DNA of 64,000 nucleotides, from positions 186,001 through 250,000 of the forward strand of contig WHUZ01000018.1 in assembly GCA_015179045.1 (NCBI GenBank). Reading direction: 5' to 3'. Made by a program: the position numbers and the translations under genes. Origin of the DNA: Kalaharituber pfeilii (Eukaryota > Ascomycota > Pezizomycetes > Pezizales > Pezizaceae). Position 1 is the stretch's first letter. Each line of letters starts with the position of its first letter. Below the pieces are notes generated by a model. The model did no database searches and was not told the origin of the DNA. It worked only from the letters and a program-made list of their open reading frames with translations. Below, one piece after another: positions 1-10,898 of this stretch.

Positions 1-670
1 AGGAGCGGGGCCGCGGAGTTACTTCGACACCCATGGCTGAATGAGCTTGATTGAAAGTTCTGATTGGGGGTTCCTTTCAATATAGCTCCAGTTGCTCAAT
101 TGATTTATGTATCTCAATGTGAGGTGGGGCAGTCAATCATGAGAGCTATCATATTTTAATAAGAATCGCTGCGGCAGTGAAAACTTCATGTTACGGAGGT
201 AGCTGATCAATATACAAATTTAATCATTTGAATAAAGCTAGGTTCATGTCAGTCGGACTACTTGATGGTGTTGTGGTGACGAGGACGGAATGGGACGTAA
301 AGGTAAGCTTGGCCTGGAAGACACGTGGAGATAAGGGCAGCATGCGAGGCGATACCCTATGTATATAGACTTTCTGTACTGTAGCACATACAATCAACAA
401 CCTTCTCTTCTCTTCTTTTCGCACCCGCACTTTCGCACTCGCACTCGCATTTGGTCGTACGTTCGCTCCGCCAGTTCTCGGCTCTCTGGTCCATCGAAAG
501 ACAGTAGTGAATACTATCTGTCTATCTTACAGTGTCCATCGGACTGGCATAACCGCTCCAAAAGGTTAGCTGCCTTTTCGGATCCGCTCGCATTTCCACA
601 ATGTCACGCTGTTCTCGTTCGCAGACTATTATTTTTCGGCCTCCGCCTTGCTTTGGCCCTACAGTAGTCT
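1..670. other. No gene recognised
   Basis: I see no convincing coding region, RNA gene or named repeat here. Short open frames exist on both strands but none shows a recognisable motif or splice structure. Confidence 0.4.
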
Positions 671-675
671 GGAAC

Positions 676-988
676 TGAAGCTACAAATACAGAAAAGGTG
701 CGCAGGGATACGTATTGTATTGTTCTCACTTGTCTCTTGTGTATTCCACGTACAATATATGCTCCTAACACCCACATATATATAGACATGAGCTGCCAGC
801 AAATTGGTGCGAGTATGAGGTTGCTCATCATTACAACAAGCGTATCCAGAACTAGATACCTCATCATCACATTGGGATTACCTCATACCATGATCTCGGC
901 TCATGTGCTATCCACATTCTAGTGGTTTCTTCACACATGACAGCCTAACGTGATATGTCCCGTGATGCTCGTTGCATAATCTTCAACA
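676..988. mobile_element. Solo LTR, copy 1
   Basis: The 313-bp segment starts TGAAGC and ends TTCAACA, so it has the TG...CA ends of an LTR, and it is flanked by a perfect 5-bp duplication GGAAC (671-675 and 989-993). A diverged relative of the same sequence lies at 56342-56637 with its own 5-bp duplication. No internal gag or pol adjoins it, so it is best read as a solo LTR left by recombination. Orientation is not determined. Confidence 0.88.
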
Positions 989-993
989 GGAAC

Positions 994-1745
994 AGTCGGC
1001 ACCTGGGGGCTACCTTGGCGCGTCCGTCAATGGGTGCACGCTTGGCAAAAGTGTCGGCCGAATGTTATTGCATGAAGTTCTGTCGTGTTTTGCGTATGCA
1101 AGTAGCATTTAGACTTGTTTGTCATTGAAAGATTAGAGCACTTTCCTAGGGGGATTTGAAACTTTCACTTTCATTTTATTTTTGACTTTTACTTACAATA
1201 TGAGCAGCCGCCCTTCGCTAGCAGCAAAGCTACCGCCCCCGCAGAAAAGCAAGCCCCTCGCAGCAGGTAGCTGCATGTCATTGGAACTCGTCAGTTTCAC
1301 TCGAACCTGCCCTGCCGGCCGAACTCTTCATTTTCCTTGAATGTTACCTTTTCACTCCTCTTTTTTACTTTTGGCTAGACTATTCACTGTGTAAAAATTC
1401 TTGGTGCATGAATGTGTACAATATCACGAGCTTAACCGTTTATGCGTATCGCCTAATGGTCTTGGTGGAATATGTCTGAGGATTTAGAGGGATGGGACGT
1501 TGACCTAGTTCAAGCTGTGAGCAGTAAGATTGGGAGGGCAATGCTTATTAGAAAGCCTTCGCAATATGCATAAGACTGTGGAATGTGGCCCGTCATATAT
1601 AATTATCACTTGGGATTGACAACGTTGTACTGTACTGTTATCGTGAAAAGACTACTACCGACAATGGAGGGGATACTGGATACAACAGTTAGGTTCACTG
1701 CCAAGACCTTGTTACCAGCCTGCGTGGGGCCGCAAATTTGTATCA
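994..1745. other. No gene recognised
   Basis: Nothing supportable is seen in this stretch beyond short open frames without motifs. Confidence 0.35.
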
Positions 1746-2147
1746 GTGGATCGCAATTCCCAGCCCGACAAGGGAGATCGGGTCCGCGTACATCCACATC
1801 AGGCGTCGGAACAGGAGTTGGTTTGGCTCAGGATGCTGGGAAGAATCGGGAAGCAGGAGAGCCTTGGATTGCCGACATTTTTGAATTGGTTGGATTCCAT
1901 GGTGCCTGCAGAGTCTTCCAAGAATGTTCAGATTCCGGAGCATGTCGAGCCCGGCAATCTTCACAATCAACTAGGACAAGCCATTATCACACGAGGTATT
2001 CAGAGAGGATTGACTTGGGAGGTGCGCGACTGGCAAGTGGATGTGGTAGCCAAGTTTACTAGAGTTTCAGTACGGGAAGGAGCAGCTGAACATCATTTTG
2101 CTTACAAATTCCGACATTCTATTTACCTGGAAGTTGTGTTTTGGTAG
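1746..2147 (+). CDS. Hypothetical ORF, 133 aa
   Basis: An open frame of 133 codons ends 14 bp before the mariner-like element at 2162. The product is mixed in composition with no signal peptide, membrane segment or family motif that I recognise. It could be the remnant of an older coding sequence or chance. The overlapping frame at 1583-2062 is also open, which weakens the case for this one. Confidence 0.2.
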   Translation: MDRNSQPDKGDRVRVHPHQASEQELVWLRMLGRIGKQESLGLPTFLNWLDSMVPAESSKNVQIPEHVEPGNLHNQLGQAIITRGIQRGLTWEVRDWQVDVVAKFTRVSVREGAAEHHFAYKFRHSIYLEVVFW

Positions 2148-2161
2148 TATCACCATTGCTA

Positions 2162-2926
2162 TGGTGCCGGAAGTTAGAGCGGACATATTGTAACATTGCC
2201 AGCCCGCATTAGTAAGCAGCATCATCTGTGTCAATTTGCTAGTAAGAATTGTGAGCAATCGCACTTTTCAGGTCGCTTACACGGCGGCAATCTACTGTGC
2301 ACGTCGTTTACTAGCAAATGAACGAGATTTCAGAGAGCAAAAGGGTAAGTTTCAAGAAATGATTGAGGCACAGGGACATATTGTTTTATTTTACCCTCGA
2401 TTTCATTGTGAAATTAATTTTATAGAGCTATTTTGGGGTGCAGCAAAAAAATATACTCGTGAGAACTGTGAGTATTCTTTAGCAGGTTTACGAGAAACGA
2501 TACCCAAGGCTCTTTTTTCTATTTCAGATATCTCTATTTGGCGTTATTATAATAAGTGCCTCCGTATTATGCAGGCATATAAAGATGGCCATCAATATGG
2601 TACAGAGGCCTTTGAAAATCATGTATATTAGAGCCACAGGCGGGTGCGAGAGAGGGGGAGCCCTTTGATGACTAATCCATTTTTGTATGAGGCTTGGCAT
2701 GTAACATCTGGTAGATTTCCTAACAAAGTAAAAAACTTTGAACCTTATCAGTTTTACAACGAATAAAGATTTCGCCATGAAAAAATCATAGAGTGATAGA
2801 GCATCTCAAATACTATCGACTTTTGATATCTCTATCTTAATTCATGTCATGTTGTGGTTGTTGATAGGTTTTGCGTTGGGTTAGTTGTATCGCAATTTTC
2901 ATGTCCGCTTTTAACTTCCGGCACCA
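2162..2926 (+). mobile_element. Deleted Tc1/mariner-like DNA transposon
   Basis: Terminal inverted repeats of about 25 bp are visible: the left starts TGGTGCCGGAAGTTAGAGCG at 2162 and the right is its near-perfect complement ending at 2926. Both ends abut TA (2160-2161 and 2927-2928), the target duplication of the Tc1/mariner superfamily. The 765-bp interior carries only the C-terminal part of a transposase (2236-2631), so this copy is an internal-deletion derivative that could move only if a full transposase is supplied elsewhere. Confidence 0.87.
2236..2631 (+). pseudogene. DDE transposase, C-terminal fragment
   Basis: About 120 residues are recognisable, beginning around VAYTAAIYCARRLLANERDF. 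The segment FYPRFHCEINFIELFWG matches the region around the third catalytic acid (the E of NFIE) of the fungal mariner-like DDE endonuclease family, and the following YTRENCEYSLAGLRETIPKA and IWRYYNKCLRIMQAY blocks match the usual C-terminal end. The N-terminal DNA-binding domain and the first two catalytic Asp residues are absent, so the product cannot be an active transposase. It sits wholly inside the TIR element 2162-2926. Recognition is from memory of the family, not a search. Confidence 0.8.
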
Positions 2927-2974
2927 TATGTTTAATGAGAGATCAAGTACAGAAATGCGAAGCCGTGGGAACAA

Positions 2975-3020
2975 TTTTTTTTTTTTTTTTTTTTTAATAT
3001 CATTAATCGCGCGAGAATCA
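2975..3020 (-). mobile_element. Ultra-short type A retroposon, 46 bp
   Basis: A 46-bp insertion consisting of a poly(A) tail (poly-T on +) and about 28 bp of the LINE A 3' end, flanked by a perfect 12-bp duplication CCGTGGGAACAA (2963-2974 and 3021-3032). Only the 3' half of the hairpin (GCGCGAG and TTAATGATATT) is present. It is the shortest clear insertion in the window. Confidence 0.85.
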
Positions 3021-3032
3021 CCGTGGGAACAA

Positions 3033-3817
3033 GCGAAGTAACTTTAACCGCGCAAATATACAGGATGTGCCGTCAATTACAGTATATCTACGGTTGCCGA
3101 GGTCAGATAACAAAATTATACACATGACGCTCGTTTTTCATAAACTCCATTTAATGATATATTTGAAAAATAAAAATTTATAAACTCCAGTCCCACTAAT
3201 GAGGTCTTGGAGAGCGTTCATCGCATGCAATTTTCCAGCGCATTCTCGCGAAACAATATGCCCACTCTTGTTTAGATACTTCTATTCCCTCACTCCATGG
3301 CACCAGCAATGAGCTCCTTTAGCAATAAGGTTGGCTTTTCATCCTTTCTCGAAATGCTCGCACTACTCTTGCACCGCGCAATTCTCCATGTGTTGTATTT
3401 GGAGGGAATCCTGACAGAAGAAGGCGCAGAATTAAATATTCGGCTTGGCCACCCGCTGCATATGAGAAAAACGTCTCGTAAGTTTTACCTCTATAATAAG
3501 CTTTTAAAGTTACTTTCAAGGAATCTAAAAAGTCCAAGATTAAGGTGCGAAAAAAAAAAGGGCTAAATAACATCATGCGTAAAAAGCGTAATTCCAGGAA
3601 TACATTCGGCAATAGTATTTACCTAAGGAGCTTAATGTTACTATGCCTCGCCTTCATTACGCTCTATTAGTTACCATCTAATATTACTGAATTGAGAAAC
3701 TTGGCAACCTTTAAGTAAAGTTCCAACATCTCATAAGGCACGCTACGCCTTATGACACAGCGGAAGATGGAGAACATGAGCTGGTAGCCTGTATGCGGAG
3801 TTACTTGACCCCCCCCC

Positions 3818-3866
<49 letters not shown>

Positions 3867-4548
3867 GCAAGAAGTCGAACTAACGATAGTCGTCGACACA
3901 CAGGTACCAGGGGGGTGGAGATTGATCGCCTGGGAGTGAGGTGCAAGTCAGTGATTAGGAAGGACTTTGGCGTGTGATGTAGGTAGAGGCTATCAGGAAA
4001 GGGCACATGGTTCGTAGTGCAGTTGGCACTTTTAGAAGAGAAGGAGGAGGGGACATCGCCACCCTTGCCAGGTGCGGCATCAAATGTGGCTGAGGGTTAG
4101 CGAAGCGAGGCATAACCCATAACTTGACATGATGGAGATCAATATTCTGGATCCAATGTAGCTCTGATGTCATTGTGTATTGTTATATTATTTCCTCTGT
4201 ACATACAGGACCCGTAAAAGGTCTTGGGAATTAGGCAATATTGGGGTAAGTGCCTAATCCCCAAGAACTTCTATGGGTCACTGTAGCTTCTGCTTTCCTC
4301 ACCACTCTCTGCCGAGATTAATACATATGGAGATACAACAACAACGCCTTTTTGATTTTTCTTTATCTTTTATTTATCACTAATTTTTAAATAATCCGAA
4401 AACAAAAGTAAGACGTTGTAGATACAAGGTCATGGACGTCATCGCACTACTTCAAATGGTCTCCTACTCCAAAACCCCATACGAGTCATTTGACCATAGC
4501 TCCGGAGATTGTACCCGGATAATTGAGATGTATGTACTCTACTTGCGT
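3033..4548. other. Gene-poor stretch
   Basis: No gene is supported. The stretch contains the type C retroposon remnant at 3778-3866 and short unrelated open frames on both strands around 3297-3612 that contradict each other. Two runs of tandem ACA/CAA triplets occur, near 3828-3866 and 4338-4346. Confidence 0.35.
3778..3866 (+). mobile_element. Type C retroposon with (ACA)n tail
   Basis: The segment GAGCTGGTAGCCTGTATGCG followed by GAGTTACTTGAC is a diverged copy of the LINE C 3' end. In place of a plain A-tail it runs into a C-tract and about 13 ACA triplets. I could not find a target-site duplication, so it may be old, or the tail may have been replaced by microsatellite expansion. Confidence 0.5.
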
Positions 4549-5190
4549 ATTGGGTGCCTTCCCCTAAGGGTTTATGTGAAATTCAAACCCCGGCTTTGAA
4601 ATAAAACCGGGGTCCATATCCCTGTTTTATTGTTTGATAGAGCATTCGAACAATTTTTGTGAAAGAGGGTTACCCCCCCTCTTTCAAAATACTCACTTGA
4701 ATAAACAATAAACAATAAATTACAAAAGCAGCTAGTTAGAGTACACTACTGCTGAAGAAGTAGCATAGTTTATAATAACTATACCATTTAAAGGATATTT
4801 AAATTCACATTTGCATTATTTGTACCTAGTCCTCCTTGCACATGTAATATCCAGCAGTAATGCATTCTTATCCTCCCGTGGAAAATTTTCATTGAGAGTT
4901 CAGCCTCCTCTACTCTTTTACTTATTAGATACATTGCTGTTTCTTAAGACCTAGTGCTTTCTCTTGGAGCTTGAAACCTCATGCTGTCTTTTGTAGTAGA
5001 TTGACAGCTTGTTTACGAGCTTATAATTTCTGCATTTATGGTGTAAATGTCTGTATAACAAAAAGTTTTCTAGATTTATTATTTACTCATGTCCAAGTGC
5101 TTAGAGAAACTGCCTCCTGCTTGCGGTGGAAATGTACCCTAGTAAAATTTGGTTTGAATTTCCCAAATCCTTCGGGGAAGGCACCCATTG
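4549..5190. repeat. MITE-like element with inverted ends
   Basis: The left end (TTGGGTGCCTTCCCC, about 4549) and right end (GGGGAAGGCACCCATTG, ending 5190) are inverted copies, with homology extending about 40 bp inwards to GAAATTCAAAC. TA occurs just outside each end. The 640-bp interior has no coding capacity that I recognise. It is probably a non-autonomous DNA transposon of a TA-targeting family. Confidence 0.6.
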
Positions 5191-5797
5191 TATAATTCAA
5201 TAATGAGGTGCTCCTGACGCCAAGTCTAAGCCTCGGCTGGCTTAGGAAGAACTAAGCTTTTGTTTGTGGCTTGGCTATTTAAGTACTGACCCCTGCTGCA
5301 CCCCTGCTCTCATAGTTAAGGAAGTGCGGCGCAGCGGAAGCTTCAGCGAGAAAGCCTCACCCGATTAAAGCTCTACAGCTGGAACTTCAAATATCTCAAC
5401 GCTCTGTAAAGGAAGACAGCTGGAGAATTCTAGAAACCCAAATAATTAACTAATGGGTCTGGAACAGGAAGCTAGGTTTGTAGCTGCTCCTGCTGAAGAT
5501 GGTGAGGTCATGACCAAAGGTTTTTGGCATTCTAAAGCCTGCAAGGTTGACACCTTGGTTCTTGGCATTTCGGAAGGTTCAAAGAGCTTCTTGCAAAGGT
5601 CTGTACCGAACGCTGGATGCAACAGGGCCCCATTTCTAGTACTGTCTCGGCAGCTGTAGCCGTAGAAGCCTCCAGAGGCCCACACCTGTACATCCTTAAG
5701 CTTATGATATTAGCACGTTGCTGCGATAAGATGACATGATTTAATTCTCAAAAACGTTCCCAGCCACAAAGATCCCCGTACATAGCCATGTTCTAGC

Positions 5798-5850
5798 GTT
5801 TTTTTTTTTTGTTATCATTACTCCCGTGTCGCCCTGAGGGCTATGGCGAG
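5798..5850 (-). mobile_element. Type A micro-retroposon, 53 bp
   Basis: Poly-T followed by the complement of the LINE A hairpin (ending GGGCTATGGCGAG), flanked by the duplication ATGTTCTAGC (5788-5797 and 5851-5860). The hairpin carries several substitutions, for example CCCGTGTCGCC for the usual CGCGTGCCGCC. Confidence 0.82.
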
Positions 5851-5860
5851 ATGTTCTAGC

Positions 5861-6490
5861 ATTACAACCTTGAAAGTTGAAGAATTCTGCCTCCTTCTCT
5901 TGACGCTGGAATACTCTGCTCAACAAACTGTAATCTTTTGGGAGAAGAGAGTTTATTTGCTCGCTCGGTATCTTGGGGGATCTTGTCTATCTACATTTCG
6001 CGGAATTTACAGGTCCCTTTATATCCTTCAATCCTTCCTATGCGACTTCTTTTCTCAACTACGGTCGGAGGGTTGGTGCAACCAGACTATTTCTCAACTG
6101 TCCACTTATATTTCCGTTTCGGGTCCATCCACTACAGTTCCGTTTTAGGTCTAGGGTAGGCTTTAGGGGCTAAATCCTTGCACAAACTTGAGTCAAGCGG
6201 CAATGTGAGACAGAGTGGCAGGGGCTTATAACCACCTTGTGATGGAACGAGATGAGATTATATAGCACCCAACTTCGACCAGTCATTTGTACGGAAACAA
6301 CAGCACAATCAAAAACAAAAGACTGAAATCTGAAATCTTTTATTGCGTGGTCCTAAACAGATATCAATATTCCCCGCATCAACATCCTCTTCGACAATAA
6401 TATACTTTCCAAAAAGGAAATCGAAAGCGTTCCACTCCCAAACCTTGCTTGAATTTTCACTTTCAAAGGAACCCCTATTTGATCGACAAA
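5861..6490. other. 5' flank of the membrane protein gene
   Basis: No gene is seen. The stretch would hold the promoter of the gene starting at 6492, but no TATA element is obvious enough to call. Confidence 0.3.
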
Positions 6491-6491
6491 T

Positions 6492-7406
6492 ATGACCACC
6501 ACGAACGAGGATGATGCTACCAAAACCCCAAGCCTAGAAGAGCTAAGCCTAAAAAACAAGAACATCCGTTACCACTTCTATTCACAACTCGCATTCTGTA
6601 TAATCATTTTATGCGCCTCAATAGAACCCCTCGCCAATTCAAGCAAGTACGAGTACACCCTAAAATCCCGTCTCTCTCGCCATTCGCTTTCCTACCCAGA
6701 TTTCAATACCGATGACAGCCTTCATGGCCTTTACCCACGTAAAGGCGGAAGAGGCAATGGAGGAGGGAGTGGAGGCGGCCGTCGTGGAGGTTCTGGTTCT
6801 ATCGAGTTCACGTGGAGATTAATTTGCTCCCTTTCTCTTACAGTGTCTACTGTTTACATTTTTTACGTCTTGCTGTGGTTGTACCTGCACAAAGTAAAAA
6901 AGATCGACTTCCTCTCTATCAGAGGCATTGGATGGAACTGGTTCTTTCTGTTCTGGTTTGTGTTTATTGCTGTGCTCAATAGGGTATGGGCTGCGGTGGG
7001 AGAACCCAAGAAGAAGAGAGTAACCCTGAACGCGGCTGCCATGCAGCCAGCATTCATAGCGCAGTTTGTCGGGGATGCACTGATGATGTATGTTAACCTC
7101 AGGTCTTGAATGTGATTCTAGGGTTGCTAACAATAGTTCAACTGCAGACTCTCTCTCACAGCATTTATCATTTTCTGCTACCGCATGCGCAAGCGCTACA
7201 ACAAAAAGTGGAAGATGACGCCCATGGATTTGGAGAAAAGCATAGACACAGAGGAGACGCAGACAGTTACTACCGAGAACCCAGCTACATCCGAGTCACA
7301 ACCATTTCTAAACCAACATACAGTGCGAGTTAGTGTAGCAGAAGCACAACCTGCACCAGAGACGAACCTTACACGGTTGCAAACCAGCGAGAAAACAAAT
7401 GTATAG
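6492..7406 (+). CDS. Four-pass membrane protein, unknown function
   Basis: Two exons, 6492-7087 and 7148-7406, join in frame across a 60-bp intron with donor GTATGT, a CTAAC branch site near 7126 and acceptor CAG, giving 284 residues. Predicted membrane segments are at about 27-47 (FYSQLAFCIIILCASIEPLA), 110-133, 145-167 and 188-208; the last is completed only by splicing (FVGDALM joined to ILSLTAFIIFCY). A Gly-rich stretch (about 86-103) lies between segments 1 and 2, and RMRKRYNKKWK follows segment 4, which suggests a cytosolic C-tail of about 75 polar, Thr/Glu-rich residues. There is no catalytic motif and I do not recognise the family; a MARVEL-like tetraspan or fungal-specific membrane protein are possibilities. 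The clean splice and reading frame make it a likely functional host gene. The start chosen is the first ATG of the open frame. Confidence 0.72.
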
Positions 7407-8731
7407 GTCGACAAGCACATTGCAATACTGGCATACCTGGCCTCACAGCAGCGATAAGCTCTCTCAGCTGGTGCACACTGGTTCAAACCTGGACATTTGC
7501 TCCTTGTCGACAATTCCTTGTGAACTGCAATAGGCTGCAATTATACCATTCCTTCATTCATCGGCTTTCAAGGTCTAGTTCTTACTATCACGAATGTGTG
7601 GTCATGCATTTTGTTCATCTTACGATCGGCCAAGTACAGCCCGAATTTGTCTTATTGGATATTATCGTAATGTTAGGAGAGCCTGCAACATCATTCGTCG
7701 CAATAGCAGCTATCGATTGAGCTAGCGCTAATATTTCATTTCGATGTACATAGTGGTGTGGAAAAGGAGTACAGAGGAATAGGCTCAGAGATGTGTGTAT
7801 TCAATTCTAATGATCGATCAAGAACGGGGCTTCCAGAGCCCATATATATACAAAAACTCTATAACACGAAGTTGCATACAAAACCAGTGAACAGAACAGC
7901 TAAGTATTTGGACTGCCTAATATGGAATACTCAGTCCGGAGTGTTTGGGCCATCGCGGATGTTCGGAGTGCTTAGGCCATCGCGGATGTTCGGATGTTTT
8001 ACACACTCGGACTGTTTCGCTCGGACTGTTTCGCTCGGACTGTTTCGCGTGTGTTCGGCTCATGGTTTCTAACAAGTGGCAATAGAGGTAATAGATGTAA
8101 AGTATGGATTATAAGCTCAATAGAGACGCTCTAGTGAGTACATTGATGTGAATGGTAGGTGGTGATCATAGTTTGAGGAACAGGGGTATGAGGACAATTC
8201 TGACAGGCTATTCGCCTTTATGATGCTTATTGCGCAATACTGTATATTCAGCAATTTGTTTTGTAATTGAAAGTACCTCAAAGCAAATCTTTACCGATTC
8301 TCAAGAATATCAGGAAAACCACAAGTTTGCGCAACTGCGCCTGACACTCACGGCGCTCGAGAGTAAAGTCAAAAGTCAAGAACAGGAAGTGGCCACAGGA
8401 GCATGGAGTCCTTTATGAGTGGCATCAACCCTCATTGTTGAGCTTTTGGAGCACTTCGCGAGTACGAATTAATAATTCGCAATACATACATAGATCAATA
8501 CCTTTCTGCATGCTGAGTCTGTTGATCTAATCCTTATTCCGAAATAGCGCCACCATCGCTTCTCCACACGCAATGGCCTATCAATAGACAATCGCTGTAC
8601 TTATCGGTCAACACTAGAGATGAGCTTTTATAGAGGCTCAAGAGATGCCTCCCACCAAGGGAATCTGTTCCCACCATTTATTATATTTCTCTTATATTTC
8701 TCTTGCTTCCCATGATTCTTATGTTTCTCAT
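7407..8731. other. Gene-poor stretch 3' of the membrane protein gene
   Basis: No gene is seen. It includes a small tandem repeat (7925-8055). Otherwise it is unique-looking sequence with short unsupported open frames. Confidence 0.35.
7925..8055 (+). repeat. Short tandem repeats around CGGA motifs
   Basis: Two repeat types are adjacent: a unit of about 27 bp (GGCCATCGCGGATGTTCGGA, two copies near 7950-7990) and a 14-bp unit GTTTCGCTCGGACT repeated about three times near 8017-8050. No function is evident. Confidence 0.7.
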
Positions 8732-9228
8732 CCGGCATGCGACAACTATCAAGATCCCAGAGGGCCACGGAAAGGAACAGGCTGGACCTCAACTATAGGC
8801 CACTGCAACGATTAGGACGGAGGGTATCGACACTGGCGGGCATCCTCGGGGCAAAGGCCTAAGACGATGGAGACACGAAACGGGCAAGGCGGACAGCCCG
8901 GAGTGCCGGTGATGCAGGGAAGAGGAGGAAACCACACCTCACGTACTCACACGGTGCAAGGTCTGGAAGAAGAAATGACCTGGAGGGGAGGCGGACCTGC
9001 TCCGACCCCCGAAAAACGACCAGAAGGACAAGGACGCATTGAGGGATCTCCTAGAATGAGCGGGGCGCTGAACGGAATAGGTGGGTAGCCTAGGTTTCAC
9101 TGTTGCTTCATAATTTTTCATAATTTTCGTGCAGCTACTTTTCTTCCTCACTTTGCATGTAACTAAAAACCTCGCTATAGCCCATAGGGCGGCACGCGAG
9201 CACTGATATAAAAAAAGAAAAACAAAAA
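8732..9228 (+). mobile_element. LINE A fragment, 5'-truncated
   Basis: A 5'-truncated Tad-like LINE whose remnant codes for the C-terminal end of ORF2 (block DLNYRPLQRLGRRVSTLAGI, matching the intact copies at 20983-22499 and 60580-62055) with broken frames, then the 3' UTR, the hairpin (CTCGC...GCGAG) and an A-rich tail. It is flanked by the 13-bp duplication TTATGTTTCTCAT (8719-8731 and 9229-9241). The CysCysHisCys knuckle region is present but frame-shifted. Confidence 0.85.
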
Positions 9229-9250
9229 TTATGTTTCTCATATACCTAAT

Positions 9251-9313
9251 CTCACCATAGCCCACAGGGCGGCATGTGAGTAATGATAAAAAAAAAAAAA
9301 AAAAAAAAAAAAC
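9251..9313 (+). mobile_element. Type A micro-retroposon
   Basis: A LINE A hairpin (CTCACCATAGCCC...GGGCGGCATGTGAG) plus TAATGATA and a pure A-tail of about 24, immediately downstream of the LINE A fragment. No clear target-site duplication was found because the left flank is itself the duplicated site of the neighbour. Confidence 0.7.
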
Positions 9314-9366
9314 CATCATTTACTCCACAGTCCCCAACACCTACAGCCCCACCAACCCTGGACGGG

Positions 9367-9431
9367 GCCCTGCCATGGCGAGCGGCTGTGTGCGGGGTCA
9401 CGTGACAAAAAAAAAAAAAAAAAAAAAAAAA
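9367..9431 (+). mobile_element. Type B micro-retroposon, 65 bp
   Basis: GCCCTGCCATGGCG...GCGGGGTCACGTGAC plus an A-tail of about 27, flanked by a perfect 13-bp duplication AACCCTGGACGGG (9354-9366 and 9432-9444). Confidence 0.88.
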
Positions 9432-9444
9432 AACCCTGGACGGG

Positions 9445-10105
9445 AGAACTCCCGACAGGTAGTTCCTGTACGGTAAGCGGATTGCCGGTGGCGCACGCTA
9501 ATATCCAGAGTTTTGGAGGGTGGCTAGCTCGCATGTACTCGAGGACAACTTGATGAACATATCGATGATATGGTAGCTTCCCACTCACAGCTTTTCTCTT
9601 TTGCCTCTGCTATCGCGGAATAGCAACTAGTTACCACTTGATAGCCATGACGCGTGGTCTTTCTACCGTCACTACAGTACCACCGAGGTTCGTCATAGGT
9701 CCATTAAGTCCACCAGTAGTACAGACCATTTATTTACTCGTATTGTTGCTGGACTCTACCAGATTGAATGGCTATTATATGATACAGTAAAAAAAAGACT
9801 GTCGCCGCAATATTGTAAATACCTGGCTAAGGGGCTTTAATAGCATATAAGGCTCTTGAAGACTGTTCTGGTATATGTTTTCTGTCTGCTGCTTATTCAA
9901 TAGCTCACGCTGCCCACTCTCACTGAGCATTACCTATTATCTCAGTCTCATTCTACTTGGCAACACCTAGCCTCACGGATATCTTGTAATACCCAAATAG
10001 GCAATATGGGTGATAGATATGATATACCTGCACTACATTGAGGCATCCCAACTACTGTACTTGAAAGCAGTATGCCTTTGCTGATGATGTATTACATCGG
10101 CCCCC
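9445..10105. other. No gene recognised
   Basis: Nothing supportable is seen in this stretch. Confidence 0.35.
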
Positions 10106-10156
10106 TTTTTTTTTTTTTTGCTTTTATCATTACTCGCATGCCTCCCCATGGGCTAT
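10106..10156 (-). mobile_element. Type A micro-retroposon
   Basis: Poly-T, then CTTTTATCATTACTCGCATG and CCCATGGGCTATAG, the complement of the LINE A 3' end. No clear duplication was found; the LINE B insertion that follows directly may obscure it. Confidence 0.6.
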
Positions 10157-10181
10157 AGTATGTTTCATGACCGCTGCGCTC

Positions 10182-10454
10182 CGCCCAGAAGGTTTTGAGA
10201 AGTGGAGCGACATGGGAAAGGATTGGAAAAGAAAGGCGGAGAATGGGGAGGAGTATGACGTTTTGGAGAATTTCTTCGCTGGGGTCAAGTTCTAGAAGGT
10301 AGGAGAATGTGGGGTCAAGTTCTAGAAGCTAGGGGAGCGGGGGCGACGGCGCGTGGGGGCCATGTACGTAGAGAGTTAGTTTAGCCTGTCTCCGGGCTAT
10401 GAGGGCTTGCCCAGGGACCCTGCCATGGCCAAGTGCTACAAGCGGGGTTATGTG

Positions 10455-10484
<30 letters not shown>
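10182..10484 (+). mobile_element. LINE B 3' fragment
   Basis: The sequence matches the last 300 bp of the LINE B copy at 29732-32775: the ORF end (PEGFEKWSDMGKDWKRK), two copies of GGGGTCAAGTTCTAGAAG, then CCCTGCCATGG...GCGGGGTTATGTGATT and an A-tail of about 27. It is flanked by the duplication ATGACCGCTGCGCT (10167-10180 and about 10485-10498), so it is a 5'-truncated insertion. Confidence 0.88.
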
Positions 10485-10485
<1 letters not shown>

Positions 10486-10585
10486 TGACCGCTGCGCTGC
10501 AAACCACACATACTAGAGCTGCTATAAGATGCTTGTCACGGGTTCATCACGTCCCTGCCGGAGCAGAGCCATGCTGTAAGAGGGG

Positions 10586-10641
10586 TTTTTTTTTTTTATT
10601 TATTTCATTACTCGCATGCCGCCTGATAGGCTATGGCGAGG
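10586..10641 (-). mobile_element. Type A micro-retroposon
   Basis: Poly-T with TTTCATTACTCGCATGCCGC and GGCTATGGCGAGG, the complement of the LINE A hairpin. The duplication is unclear. Confidence 0.65.
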
Positions 10642-10842
10642 TTCCTTTATATACATGTGAACTAAGTAATCAAAAGCCTGTTCCTACTCTTGACTTGCCC
10701 ATTCCAATATCTCCGCCAATTTGTCTTTTGTAAGAGGGGAGCGATAGTGCCTACTATCCTCAGAGTGACCGGAAGGTTGAGAACTGGTGGAATACACACA
10801 AGGCTTGTATTCACATGTTGAATAGCGAATGCGAACCATGGC

Positions 10843-10898
10843 GCTCAGGGCGGCATGCGATTAATGATTAAAAATAAAAAAAATAAAAAAAAATAAAA
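10843..10898 (+). mobile_element. Degenerate type A micro-retroposon
   Basis: GGCGCTCAGGGCGGCATGCG, then ATTAATGATTAAAAAT and an A-rich tail broken by T residues. The flanks share GCGAA/GGATGCGAA, so a short decayed duplication is possible. Confidence 0.55.

Noticed and set aside
3667..4006. Poly-Val and poly-Cys open frames near 3800
   Set aside because: They are translations of the ACA triplet run in the type C retroposon tail.
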